Shown: in pieces, positions 7,837-16,215 of the stretch
How the letters are laid out: each line of letters opens with the position of its first letter
Numbering within the stretch: the first letter of the stretch is position 1
From: a bacterium
GTDB taxonomy: Bacteria > Zhuqueibacterota > QNDG01 > DTFT01
Assembly: GCA_016933415.1 (NCBI GenBank)
Contig: JAFGAX010000033.1
Span: 1 to 37,315, forward strand
Length of the DNA: 37,315 bases
Reading direction: 5' to 3'
Notes under the pieces: generated by a model
Seen by the model: only the letters and a program-made list of their open reading frames with translations
Told to the model about the DNA's origin: nothing
Database searches by the model: none
Made by a program: the position numbers and the translations under genes

Positions 7837-10797
7837 TCAGAATCCGACCGCCATGCCGATTTCAATACGCCGGGGTTCCGCGTAATATCCGGAATTCCGG
7901 CTGTAGTCTCCGATCGTTCCGACCCGGTTCGCGTCGAACGGGATGGCCGACGGTTCGATGGTGGTCGTGTAATCCGCCGTGCCTGTATCGGACCAGACGG
8001 AATTCTGGTTCTCGATGTCAAGCAGGTTGTACGCGTTGACGAACAGCGACACCTGCAGACTCCGGATCGGGAAGGCTTTCCGGACCAGCAGGTCCACGTT
8101 CCTGCGGGAGGGCATGCGCCTGCTGTTGTCATCGAATTCGAGCATCGCGGCCGATCCGACCGTGGAGGCCCTGGCCACGGTCGGCGTATAGGGCCGGCCC
8201 GTGTAATAACTCGCGATCATCGACACCGTCCAGCCGTTCCGCACCCAGCTGAAGCTGCCGTTGATCGTGTGTGTCTGGTCCCAGCTCATCGGCACCAGCT
8301 TCAGCCGCGGCTCCTGGTTCCCGATCAAGGCGAGAAACGCGTCGTTCGGGTTGGAATAGGTGCCCTCGGCCACCTGATAATAATAGTCCAGCTCGGCCGA
8401 AAAACAGTTCGAGAACCGCTTCGACACACCCACCGTCACCCCGCGGACATTTGAGTAATCCTTGTTCTCCCACCGGGCGTATTCCACGCCGGGCATGGGC
8501 GTAACGATCATCGCGCTGGTGCTGACCCAGTCGCGAACGTCCCGGTAGAAAACCGTCACGTCCATGCCGATGTTGTCCGTGACCTGCTGCTGCAGGCCGA
8601 TTTCGTACTGTACGGTCCGCTGGGGTTTCAGGTCCGCGTTGCCCATGATGACGCGGGTGGTCGAGGGATCGATCTTGAAGTCCGGCCTGTCGTACAGATA
8701 ATTGAACGTGGGAATCTGGAAGAAATGACCGTAGGAGAAATGGATGACGCCCCGGTCCGTGACCGGATACGCGATGCCCAGTCTCGGGCTGATCTGGGTC
8801 CTGGAACCCGCCTTTTTGTGCATGAAGGCGCGCCGTTCGTCCGGCGTGTATTCCGTCCGCAGGGAATCCGGCGCGTCCGGATTCCGGTAGATATTCCCGT
8901 CCTTGAACGGGTAAAAGATGTTGGGATCCGATGGATCCGCCGGGACGACGCCCATCGAATTGAAGTAATCGAACCGCAATCCGAGGTTGACGATCAGGTC
9001 GTTCAGCTCGATCTTGTCCTGGGCATACGCGGAGAATTCCTTCGGCTTGCGGTCATATTTCCAATGGTACATGCTCGACAGCGGCTTGATCTCCGGTTCG
9101 TACGGCACGATTTCCTCGTCCGCCTCGGTTTTCAGTTTCGGACGCAGGGTGAACTGTTCGAAGAAAAGCCGGTAGAGGCGCATCTCCACGCCCGCCTTGA
9201 TCTGGTGGATGCGGTTGACCTGGCTGGTCAGGTCCAGCTTGCCGAGCCAGTATCCTGTGCTCTGTTTGAAATGATCCCGGTCCATCCCGTCGTTCAGAAA
9301 GCTGTACGGCGTCGGCGGCTGGTCCAGATCATGATGGATGTACCCGTCCGGCCCGTCCGGATCGACGATGTAGGAGTAGGGCGTCCGCTCGGCGATCAAA
9401 GAATCGAGCCTGGCCCGGCCCGCGGCCGTGGCCGGATCGAAGGTGACGGCATTGCCGCCCGCATCGGTCATACGCACCAGGTAATCGGGCTTCGCCTCCG
9501 GATTCTCGTATACGTACTGTTTGTACGTGTTGTCGAAACGGCTCAGTTTCAGCTCGTAAAACGTTTTTTCGGAAAGCACGTGGTTCATGGTGAAAATCTG
9601 CGTCAGCCCGTCGTTGAAATGACGGGCCGTTCCGTATGGATTGTATTTATAGGTGTGGTTGTACACCCGGTCCTGCCCGTCATGGCTCCAGAAGATGTTG
9701 TGCGTGAACTTCAGATGGGCGCCGGCCTGGTATTTCAGCTTGACCTGGACATTCTGCCGCTCATAGGGGCTCATCGGAACCAGGCCGCTGTCTCCGGCCG
9801 CGCCCGTGGGCCTGAACCAGTCCCTGCCGTAGAGATATCCCTCGTTCGAGAAAATCCGCGCGTTGGCGAAAAACGTGAGTTTCGGACCGAATCCAGGCAC
9901 CGGCCCGCTGAGATTCATCTCCGCGTCCGCAACCGGGTTGAATTTCGAAAGCGGGTTCTCTTCGACGCCGACCGCCTCCGGTTTCCCGGTGGCCGCGTTC
10001 GTTCCGGTCCGGACTGATTTCAGAACGCCGAACTTTCCTCCCGGGCTCACATAATCGCCGACATAGGCGCGCACCTGGCCCGTGTATTGATCGTTCCCCT
10101 CCTTGGTGATGATGTTGACGATTCCGGACATGGCCTGTCCGTACTCGGCGTTGAAGGTGCCGCTGATCACCTGCAGTTCCTTGATCGCCGCATTTTCGAC
10201 CGTGACGCCCATGGTGCCGGAAAAAACATTGGTGGCGGACACGCCGTCGACCCAGTAGGCGATTTCATTCGACCGTCCTCCGCGGATATGCAGCCCGTCC
10301 GACCGCACGACACCGGCCTGCAGGGCAAGCACCTCACTCACCTCGGACACGGGCAGGTTGCCGATCTCTTCGGACGACACGGAGACGAGCGAACTGGTCA
10401 TGTCTTTTTTCACCAGGGGCCGCTCGGCCTGAATGATCACGACCTCGTCGCTGGTCAGCACCGTGGGACGGAGGAGACCATCCAGAACCGTGGTCATGTC
10501 GATCGACACCCGGGCGTTTTCGATCACGGTCTGCCTGTACCCCATCATGGCGAAACGGACAGTGTACGTGCCGGGTGGAACGTTCAGGATCGCATAGGAG
10601 CCGTCCAGGTCCGCGGCAGCGCCGATGCCCGCGCCGGTCACGATGATGTTCGCGCCGACCAGCGGCAGTTTCGTGACCGCGTCCAAGACCACGCCTGAAA
10701 TCTTGCCGGTCGTGCCGGCCAGGAGGCCGGCCGCCCCTATCCAAACCGAAAGAGACAGCGCAAGCCAGGCTGAAACACTTTTTGATATCCTTCTCAT
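7837..10797 (-). CDS. TonB-dependent outer-membrane receptor with carboxypeptidase-like N-terminal domain
   Basis: A 986-residue receptor. Start ATG 10797 (MRRISKSVSAW...) is preceded by GGGAGAAAGG; the ORF's earlier start would add 25 residues that do not look like a signal peptide. After the signal peptide comes a carboxypeptidase regulatory-like domain (~30-110: GKISGVVLDAVTKLPLVGAN ... GTYTVRFAMMGY), then DEVVIIQAERP, which resembles a TonB-box region, then the plug (~125-235: LHIRGGRSNEIAYWVDGV, GMSGIVNIITKEG-like end), and a 22-strand-type barrel ending in Phe (GMAVGF). It would import a ligand across the outer membrane using TonB energy. It is SusC-like in its N-terminal domain, but the next gene is a T9SS cargo, not susD. 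Its upstream region holds a perfect direct repeat listed separately, so control by the adjacent HTCS is plausible. The substrate is not identifiable from sequence. Confidence 0.92.
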   Translation of the reverse strand: MRRISKSVSAWLALSLSVWIGAAGLLAGTTGKISGVVLDAVTKLPLVGANIIVTGAGIGAAADLDGSYAILNVPPGTYTVRFAMMGYRQTVIENARVSIDMTTVLDGLLRPTVLTSDEVVIIQAERPLVKKDMTSSLVSVSSEEIGNLPVSEVSEVLALQAGVVRSDGLHIRGGRSNEIAYWVDGVSATNVFSGTMGVTVENAAIKELQVISGTFNAEYGQAMSGIVNIITKEGNDQYTGQVRAYVGDYVSPGGKFGVLKSVRTGTNAATGKPEAVGVEENPLSKFNPVADAEMNLSGPVPGFGPKLTFFANARIFSNEGYLYGRDWFRPTGAAGDSGLVPMSPYERQNVQVKLKYQAGAHLKFTHNIFWSHDGQDRVYNHTYKYNPYGTARHFNDGLTQIFTMNHVLSEKTFYELKLSRFDNTYKQYVYENPEAKPDYLVRMTDAGGNAVTFDPATAAGRARLDSLIAERTPYSYIVDPDGPDGYIHHDLDQPPTPYSFLNDGMDRDHFKQSTGYWLGKLDLTSQVNRIHQIKAGVEMRLYRLFFEQFTLRPKLKTEADEEIVPYEPEIKPLSSMYHWKYDRKPKEFSAYAQDKIELNDLIVNLGLRFDYFNSMGVVPADPSDPNIFYPFKDGNIYRNPDAPDSLRTEYTPDERRAFMHKKAGSRTQISPRLGIAYPVTDRGVIHFSYGHFFQIPTFNYLYDRPDFKIDPSTTRVIMGNADLKPQRTVQYEIGLQQQVTDNIGMDVTVFYRDVRDWVSTSAMIVTPMPGVEYARWENKDYSNVRGVTVGVSKRFSNCFSAELDYYYQVAEGTYSNPNDAFLALIGNQEPRLKLVPMSWDQTHTINGSFSWVRNGWTVSMIASYYTGRPYTPTVARASTVGSAAMLEFDDNSRRMPSRRNVDLLVRKAFPIRSLQVSLFVNAYNLLDIENQNSVWSDTGTADYTTTIEPSAIPFDANRVGTIGDYSRNSGYYAEPRRIEIGMAVGF

Positions 10798-10835
10798 AAC
10801 CCTTTCTCCCTGATCAAGGAATGGGATTGCGGAAT

Positions 10836-10856
10836 GACGACAAGATAGGACGACAA
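10836..10856 (-). promoter_or_regulatory. Tandem 8-bp direct repeat upstream of the TonB receptor gene
   Basis: On the minus strand TTGTCGTC occurs twice, separated by CTATC (13 bp centre to centre), 39 nt before the receptor's ATG. AraC-family regulators commonly bind direct repeats next to promoters, and the neighbouring HTCS ends in an AraC domain. Both repeats are perfect. The assignment as an operator is inference; I could not find a convincing -35/-10 pair beside it. Confidence 0.4.
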
Positions 10857-10945
10857 ATTGAAAAATGCTCATAACCGGGTGCGGATTATTAGCATTCTAT
10901 TCCCAAAACGGCGTGCCGAGGACCGACGGATGGGCGGAAATGAGG

Positions 10946-13900
10946 CTAACTTCTTGTTTTGCCTGTTTTTGAGAGGTCGATGTTGAGCTTTGAAGCGAGA
11001 TACTCGGAGGGAGACCGGCCGAATTGCTTGCGGAAACACCTGGAAAAATAGTTCAGATCATTGAATCCCACATGGTAGGCGATTTCAGATATTTTCATTT
11101 TCCTGTTGTCCAGAAGCTGGGCTGCAGCCTTGAGGCGGATGGACCGTATGAATTCGTGCACCGTCTGTCCCGTGAGGCTCCTGATTTTTCTGTACAGCTG
11201 GGTCCTGCTGATTCCAGCCTCCCGGCTGAGCGCGTCCGCATCCAGCTTCCAGTCCGACAGCCGATTTTCCACAATCTGGCGTGTGCGCTCGAGAAACCGC
11301 TCGTCCAGGCTCATCACCGGTGTTTCACCGGGTTCCGTCAGAATCTGTTTGCGGAAATGCGCTCTCAGCTTTTTTCTCGATTCCAGCAGATTGAAAACCC
11401 TTGCCGCGAGTTCCTTGGCGTCAAAAGGCTTGGGCAGGTAATCGTCCGCGCCGATCAGAATGCCCTTGATCTTGTGCTCGTGCTCGCTGTGCACGGTCAG
11501 AAGAAGCACGGGGATATGGCTTGTTTTCTCCTCGGTTTTGATTCTGCGGCACAGGTCGTATCCATTCAGTCCGGGCATCTCGAGATCACTGATCACGAGA
11601 TCCGGCACCGTGGAAATGGCCTTCTCGAGTCCTGTTTTTCCGTCCATTGCGGACAGCATGCGCACGGAAGCGCCGAAAAGATCCTGGATGTGTCTGTGCA
11701 TGTCCGGGTCGTCGTCCACGACCAGTATCAGCGGCGTGGATCTCGACGACTCGTCCTCCGAGTCGGGTGTTCCCGAACCGGTTTCCGATGGAACGGATGA
11801 CGCAATCTCCTCCCCCGGACCGGTTCCTGCGCCGTCCCCTGCGGATTCGGTTGCCGGTTCCGCCGGTCGCTCGAACACCATCACGTCCACCGGTATCAGC
11901 ACGGTGAAAACCGTGCCCTTTCCCTCCTCGCTGTCAACAGTCATCCGGCCCTGGTGCAGTTCGACCAGCTCATGCGCGAGGTGAAGGCCGATGCCCAGGC
12001 CCTGCTCACCCGACGGAGACGCGGATTCCGCGGGACCGGAGCGGTCGAACAGCCGCTCCAGGCGGGCCGCAGGAATGCCGACGCCCGTGTCCGCCACGCG
12101 GATTCGGAAGGTTTTCTCTATCTCCTCATCCTCCGCGAGATACTCCAGGTTCAGCGTGACGCTGCCTCCGTCCGGCGTGAACTTGAACGCATTGGACAGA
12201 AGATTGTAGACGATCTTGTCCAGCGCGTCCGGATCGAACCAGGTCAATCCGTATGAAATCGTGCTGTGAAACTGAAAGTCGATTCGGTGCAGGCTCGCAT
12301 ATTCCCGGAAGGAATGATACATGTCCTGCAGGAACCGGACCATGTCGCGCTGTTCGGTTTTCAGCCGGATTTCGGACGGTTCCGTTTTGTAGAATTCAAT
12401 AAACTGGTTCAGCAGGCGCGAGAGCCGCCTGGCGTTGCGTGCCGCCATTTCCAGCGTCCCCCGGAATGCCGCGTCCACGCGGCCCGTACGGATAAGATGG
12501 TCGAGAGGCCCGAGGATGAGCATGATCGGCGTGCGCAGTTCATGCGACACACTGCTGAAAAATCGGGATTTCATCCGGTCCGCTTCCACCAGTTTTTCGA
12601 ACTGAAGGTGCTCCATCTCCAGTTCGTGCTTCATTCTCTGCCGTTTCAGGCGGGCGCGGATAAACACCATGACCGCGCCGCCCGCGAACAGACCGTACAG
12701 AAAAAACGCGATCCAGGTTTTCCAGAACGGGGGCCTGATCCGGATACGGAGGGAGAGGCCCTGCTCGTTCCACACACCGTCGTTGTTCGCGGCTTTCACC
12801 CGGAACACGTAGCGGCCGGGATTCAGGTTGGTGTAGGTCGCGTGGTTCTGGGTGCCGACCTCGTTCCAGTCCTTCTCGAATCCCTCCATGCGGAAGGCGT
12901 ACCGGTTCCGCTCCGGATGCGTGAAATTCAGGGCCGTGAACTCGAACGAAAAAACGGACGCCCGGTGCGAAAGCGTCAGGTCCTGGGTCTCGTTGATCTG
13001 CACGCGAAGGGGTCCGTGCTTGCCGACCGGCACGGACCTGTTGAATATCCTGAAATCCGTGAACGCGATCTGCGGGGGATGCGGGTTCGGACGTATGCTG
13101 TCCGGATGGAACAGGACGAAGCCGTCCGCGCCGCCGAACAGCAGTTCGCCGTTTCGGGTCCGAAATGCGGCCTTCAGGTTGAACTGGCCCCCGGGCGCTT
13201 CCGCGAGGCTCTCGAATGTCCGGAACAGCGCAGCGTCCGGATGGAAGCGCGTGACTCCTGCCAGGGAACTGATCCACAGGTTGCTCTTTCCGTCGCCCTG
13301 CACGGCCAGGATGAAGTCGTTGGGGAGCCCGTCCTTCGCGCGATAGGTCCGGAACCGTCCGGTTTCCCGGTCCAGCAGTCCAAGTCCGTTCGAAGTCCCG
13401 ACCCAGAACCGGCCCTGACCGTCTTCGAACATCGAATGGATCCGGTTGTCGCTCAGGCCCGCTGTGTCCGCGGGATTCTGCGTGTATCGGATGAAGCGCC
13501 CCTTCCCCGGCCTGTCCTCCTGAAACCGGGCCAGACCGTCGGACAAAGTGCCCACCCACAATGTGCCTCTGCGGTCCCGGTACAGGGAGAATACGATGTT
13601 GCTCTGCAGGCTGGCCGGGTCAGCGGGGTCCGTCTGATACGTCGTCATCGCGCCGGTCCGCGAATCGACCAGCGTGAGCCCGCCTCCGTATGTGCCCACC
13701 GCCATCCGGCCCCTGCCGGCATTGGCGAGCGCAAACACGTGGTTGCTCTGCAGGCCGCTGTTCCCGGAATTCAACCGCGTGAATCCATTCCCGCCCGTGT
13801 CCAGAATGCTGATTCCGCCGTTCCAGGTGCCGGCCCAGAGTCGGCCCGCATCATCAGTCGCCAAAGACAGCACGGCATTGCTGCCGAGGCTTCGCGGATT

Positions 13901-15160
13901 CCGGGGGTCGTGCCGGTATGAACGGAACGCCTGTTTCCGCCGGTTGTAATGGTTCAGCCCTCCGCCGTCCGTCGCGATCCAGAAATCGCCGAAGGCGTCC
14001 TCCAGAAACGCTGTCACAATGCCGCCGCTGAACCCGCTTCCCGGAAAACCGTGGATGCGGCTGAACTTGAGCTCGTTCGGGTCGATGCAGTTGACGCCGG
14101 CCATCCACGTTCCGAACCACAGTCTGTCCTGGCGGTCTTCGAATATGGACCACACGGAATTGCCGCTGATCGAGAATTCCTCGTCGCGCCTGCTTTTGAA
14201 CCTGTGATGGAGACGTCTTTCCCGGTCGTAGACCGCGAGCCCGTTGTCCTCCATGCTCACCCACAGCCGTCCCTGCCTGTCCTCGCAAAGCGCCAGAATC
14301 CGGTACCGGCTCAGAAAGTCATTCTCGCCGATGGAATCCGTGAAACGCCTCATCCGGATCGGGCCGGACCCGTTTCTGAAAACCTGAAGACCGGCCTGAT
14401 TGGTGGCCACCCAAAAGGTTCCGGAGTCGTCCTGAATCATCTCCTGAAAGTTCCAGAACTCATTTCCGATCGGATCCGCGTTTCCGTTGAAAACCTGCTC
14501 CAGCCGGCCGGCCGGCGAATCGAGACGGTACAATTCCCGCCACCGTCCGTACCAGATGCGTCCTTCATGGTCCTCATAAATGAAATTATGGTAATTCGCA
14601 GGATCGCCCGGCGCCGCCGGAACGTCCGGTAGAAAACGCTGGAAATCATTCGTATCCGGCCTGTACAGGCACAGGTCGTCCGCCGCGACCCAGATCCTTC
14701 CCTGCCGGTCGGCCCGGACGTCGCTGACCGTGCTTCCCGCCAGGCTGTTGGCTTGTTCGGATGCGTGATACTGGACGAAGCGGTCCAACGACCGGTCATA
14801 GCGGTTCAGTCCGTTCTCGGTCGCTATCCACAGGTCGCCTTTTGTGTCCTCCGCGATCTTGCGGATATGGTCGTTCGACAGGCTCGTGCTGTCGTCCGGA
14901 TCATGGACGTAAATGCGGATGTTGATGCCGTCGTAACGGTTCAGGCCTCTCGGCGTCCCGATCCACAGGAATCCCTGATGATCCTGGAAAATGCATTCGG
15001 CTGTGTTGTAGGAGAGGTTTTTGGAAAGGCTGCGGAAGCGAAAATTTTCGGAAGGTTCCCGGGGACGCGATAATCCGGAAGCGTTTCCCCCGCAGATGCA
15101 GGTCTGCGCCGGGGAGACGCATAATGCAAAAATCAGAATGATCTTGAGGGAGATTTTCAT
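10946..15160 (-). CDS. Hybrid two-component system regulator (sensor, kinase, receiver and AraC domains in one chain)
   Basis: A 1404-residue one-protein signalling system. Start ATG 15160 (MKISLKIILIFALC...) gives a signal peptide and is preceded by GGGAG. I count 14 propeller motifs of the type LWIGT..GLNRYD across ~60-690, enough for two seven-bladed propellers, followed by a Y_Y_Y domain (~720-810), one membrane helix (~816-834), a HisKA helix with SVSHELRTP (His873), an ATPase domain with NLLSNAFKFT, DTGVGIP and GLGIGL, an acidic/Ser linker, a receiver with VISDLEMPG (Asp1192), and a C-terminal AraC helix-turn-helix (IAYHVGFNDLNYFSRCF). In Bacteroides such proteins sense oligosaccharides in the periplasm and activate polysaccharide-utilization genes. 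Here it lies directly upstream of the TonB receptor (148 bp gap) on the same strand, which predicts control of the receptor-to-CBM gene set. All catalytic motifs look intact. Confidence 0.96.
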   Translation of the reverse strand: MKISLKIILIFALCVSPAQTCICGGNASGLSRPREPSENFRFRSLSKNLSYNTAECIFQDHQGFLWIGTPRGLNRYDGINIRIYVHDPDDSTSLSNDHIRKIAEDTKGDLWIATENGLNRYDRSLDRFVQYHASEQANSLAGSTVSDVRADRQGRIWVAADDLCLYRPDTNDFQRFLPDVPAAPGDPANYHNFIYEDHEGRIWYGRWRELYRLDSPAGRLEQVFNGNADPIGNEFWNFQEMIQDDSGTFWVATNQAGLQVFRNGSGPIRMRRFTDSIGENDFLSRYRILALCEDRQGRLWVSMEDNGLAVYDRERRLHHRFKSRRDEEFSISGNSVWSIFEDRQDRLWFGTWMAGVNCIDPNELKFSRIHGFPGSGFSGGIVTAFLEDAFGDFWIATDGGGLNHYNRRKQAFRSYRHDPRNPRSLGSNAVLSLATDDAGRLWAGTWNGGISILDTGGNGFTRLNSGNSGLQSNHVFALANAGRGRMAVGTYGGGLTLVDSRTGAMTTYQTDPADPASLQSNIVFSLYRDRRGTLWVGTLSDGLARFQEDRPGKGRFIRYTQNPADTAGLSDNRIHSMFEDGQGRFWVGTSNGLGLLDRETGRFRTYRAKDGLPNDFILAVQGDGKSNLWISSLAGVTRFHPDAALFRTFESLAEAPGGQFNLKAAFRTRNGELLFGGADGFVLFHPDSIRPNPHPPQIAFTDFRIFNRSVPVGKHGPLRVQINETQDLTLSHRASVFSFEFTALNFTHPERNRYAFRMEGFEKDWNEVGTQNHATYTNLNPGRYVFRVKAANNDGVWNEQGLSLRIRIRPPFWKTWIAFFLYGLFAGGAVMVFIRARLKRQRMKHELEMEHLQFEKLVEADRMKSRFFSSVSHELRTPIMLILGPLDHLIRTGRVDAAFRGTLEMAARNARRLSRLLNQFIEFYKTEPSEIRLKTEQRDMVRFLQDMYHSFREYASLHRIDFQFHSTISYGLTWFDPDALDKIVYNLLSNAFKFTPDGGSVTLNLEYLAEDEEIEKTFRIRVADTGVGIPAARLERLFDRSGPAESASPSGEQGLGIGLHLAHELVELHQGRMTVDSEEGKGTVFTVLIPVDVMVFERPAEPATESAGDGAGTGPGEEIASSVPSETGSGTPDSEDESSRSTPLILVVDDDPDMHRHIQDLFGASVRMLSAMDGKTGLEKAISTVPDLVISDLEMPGLNGYDLCRRIKTEEKTSHIPVLLLTVHSEHEHKIKGILIGADDYLPKPFDAKELAARVFNLLESRKKLRAHFRKQILTEPGETPVMSLDERFLERTRQIVENRLSDWKLDADALSREAGISRTQLYRKIRSLTGQTVHEFIRSIRLKAAAQLLDNRKMKISEIAYHVGFNDLNYFSRCFRKQFGRSPSEYLASKLNIDLSKTGKTRS

Positions 15161-15373
15161 GCTCTCCCGATCCGGACGGAGGTTCTGTTCATGCGGGCGG
15201 ACATCCGGATCGCGCTCTCCGGTCCGCTGTCCCAAGCCCTGATTGAAAAGAGTCAACAGCGCATTTAACGCGATTTCCGGGTCCGGTCATTCTGGATAAA
15301 CCCTGATAAAATTTATACTTTTTTATGTAAAATCAAAACATTTTTCCTCCGGTTTCATCCGGAGCCGGGGCAT
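15161..15373. other. Intergenic region upstream of the HTCS gene, with an AT-rich core
   Basis: These 213 bp separate the FecR-gene terminator from the HTCS start. The centre (about 15296-15350) is strongly AT-rich and on the minus strand holds GTATAAATTTTATC, a possible -10 region, but I see no matching -35 at 16-18 nt. No gene or RNA was recognised. It presumably contains the HTCS promoter. Confidence 0.35.
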
Positions 15374-15404
15374 AAAAAATCCCGCGGGGTTTGGCGCCCG
15401 CGGG
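15374..15404 (-). terminator. Intrinsic terminator after the FecR-domain gene
   Basis: Reading the minus strand, CCCGCGGG, an 8-nt loop, CCCGCGGG and then ATTTTTT form a GC-rich hairpin followed by a U-run. It begins about 25 nt past the stop codon of the FecR-domain gene, so it closes the dnaN-to-FecR gene series. Confidence 0.9.
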
Positions 15405-15429
15405 GTTCGGTACCGTTGTGAACGGATAT

Positions 15430-16215
15430 TTATCTTCGTTTCTGCATCATATTCTGAAGCCTGCGCCGGCGGATGTCCTCGCGCTGTTTGTTCCACTTCA
15501 CCCAGTCGGTCTGTTCGTCCATGTCCTTTCTCGAAAACTGCCCCATGGAGAGCACGATGCCCTTCGGGTCGATCGTGATCTGCTGCATGCCTTTGACAAT
15601 GTACACCCATTCATCCAGGGAGACTTCATGCGGCCCCTGAATGGGCTTCGGGCCTTCGATTTGCACGGGCTTTCCGGAGGGCTTCGGCGCCGGATCGGGC
15701 TTATCCGTTGCATTGGTGATCTTGACCTCGCCCTTGTACACCTTGAGCTGGGTGGTCGAGTCGTCCCGTACGGTCATGCGGAGCACGGTACCGGTGATGG
15801 CCGCGGCCGCCACGGGCGCGGAGATGTCGAATTCCGTTTCCGCGTTCACCTCGTGCACCGACGCCCAGATCTCGCCTTTTTCCACCTTGATGGATGTGGC
15901 CAGCTTCTTCTCCCGGGTCTCCTCGTAGAGGCGGTCGAGCAGAACCGTGGTCTTGGGCGCGAGCCGGATGATGTCCAGCTGGATGAGCTCGAGTTCGGCA
16001 CGCGACATCTGATAGGTGCGCACCTTCTCCCCGGAATTCACGGCGGACTGGACGGGCGCGTTCTCCCACATCTCAGAGGCGGGCGGCTGCTTTCTCACCT
16101 CGCCCTCGGCGAAGGCCACGATTCCCTTACGCTCCTCGCTCCGCGAGAAGCGGCCGTCCGCCAGCATCACCATCGCGGGCAGAACCAGCCAGAACACCCA
16201 CTTGAAGCGCCTCAT
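15430..16215 (-). CDS. FecR-domain exported protein
   Basis: A 261-residue protein with an N-terminal signal peptide or anchor (MRRFKWVFWLVLPAMVML). Residues ~50-165 match the FecR fold in outline: AVNSGEKVRTYQMSRAEL, LDIIRLAPKTTVLL, KVEKGEIWASV, FDISAPVAAAAITGTVLRM and TQLKVYKGEVKI. This is the stand-alone, periplasmic type of FecR domain, not an anti-sigma factor, because there is no cytoplasmic helix bundle and no sigma gene nearby. A Pro/Lys-rich segment follows, and the C-terminus is very basic (KQREDIRRRRLQNMMQKRR). Its ATG overlaps the upstream stop as ATGA, so translation is probably coupled to that gene. Function is unknown; FecR domains of this class may bind peptidoglycan or envelope polymers. 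Confidence 0.85.
   Translation of the reverse strand: MRRFKWVFWLVLPAMVMLADGRFSRSEERKGIVAFAEGEVRKQPPASEMWENAPVQSAVNSGEKVRTYQMSRAELELIQLDIIRLAPKTTVLLDRLYEETREKKLATSIKVEKGEIWASVHEVNAETEFDISAPVAAAAITGTVLRMTVRDDSTTQLKVYKGEVKITNATDKPDPAPKPSGKPVQIEGPKPIQGPHEVSLDEWVYIVKGMQQITIDPKGIVLSMGQFSRKDMDEQTDWVKWNKQREDIRRRRLQNMMQKRR

Noticed and set aside
10798-10872. Longer N-terminus of the TonB receptor as given in the ORF track
   Set aside because: The extra residues do not form a signal peptide, while ATG 10797 has a ribosome site and a normal signal peptide.
12266-13921. 551-residue plus-strand ORF
   Set aside because: Antisense to the HTCS propeller region.
15430-16215. FecR-type anti-sigma factor
   Set aside because: There is no sigma-factor gene nearby and no N-terminal cytoplasmic anti-sigma domain; the protein begins with a signal peptide.
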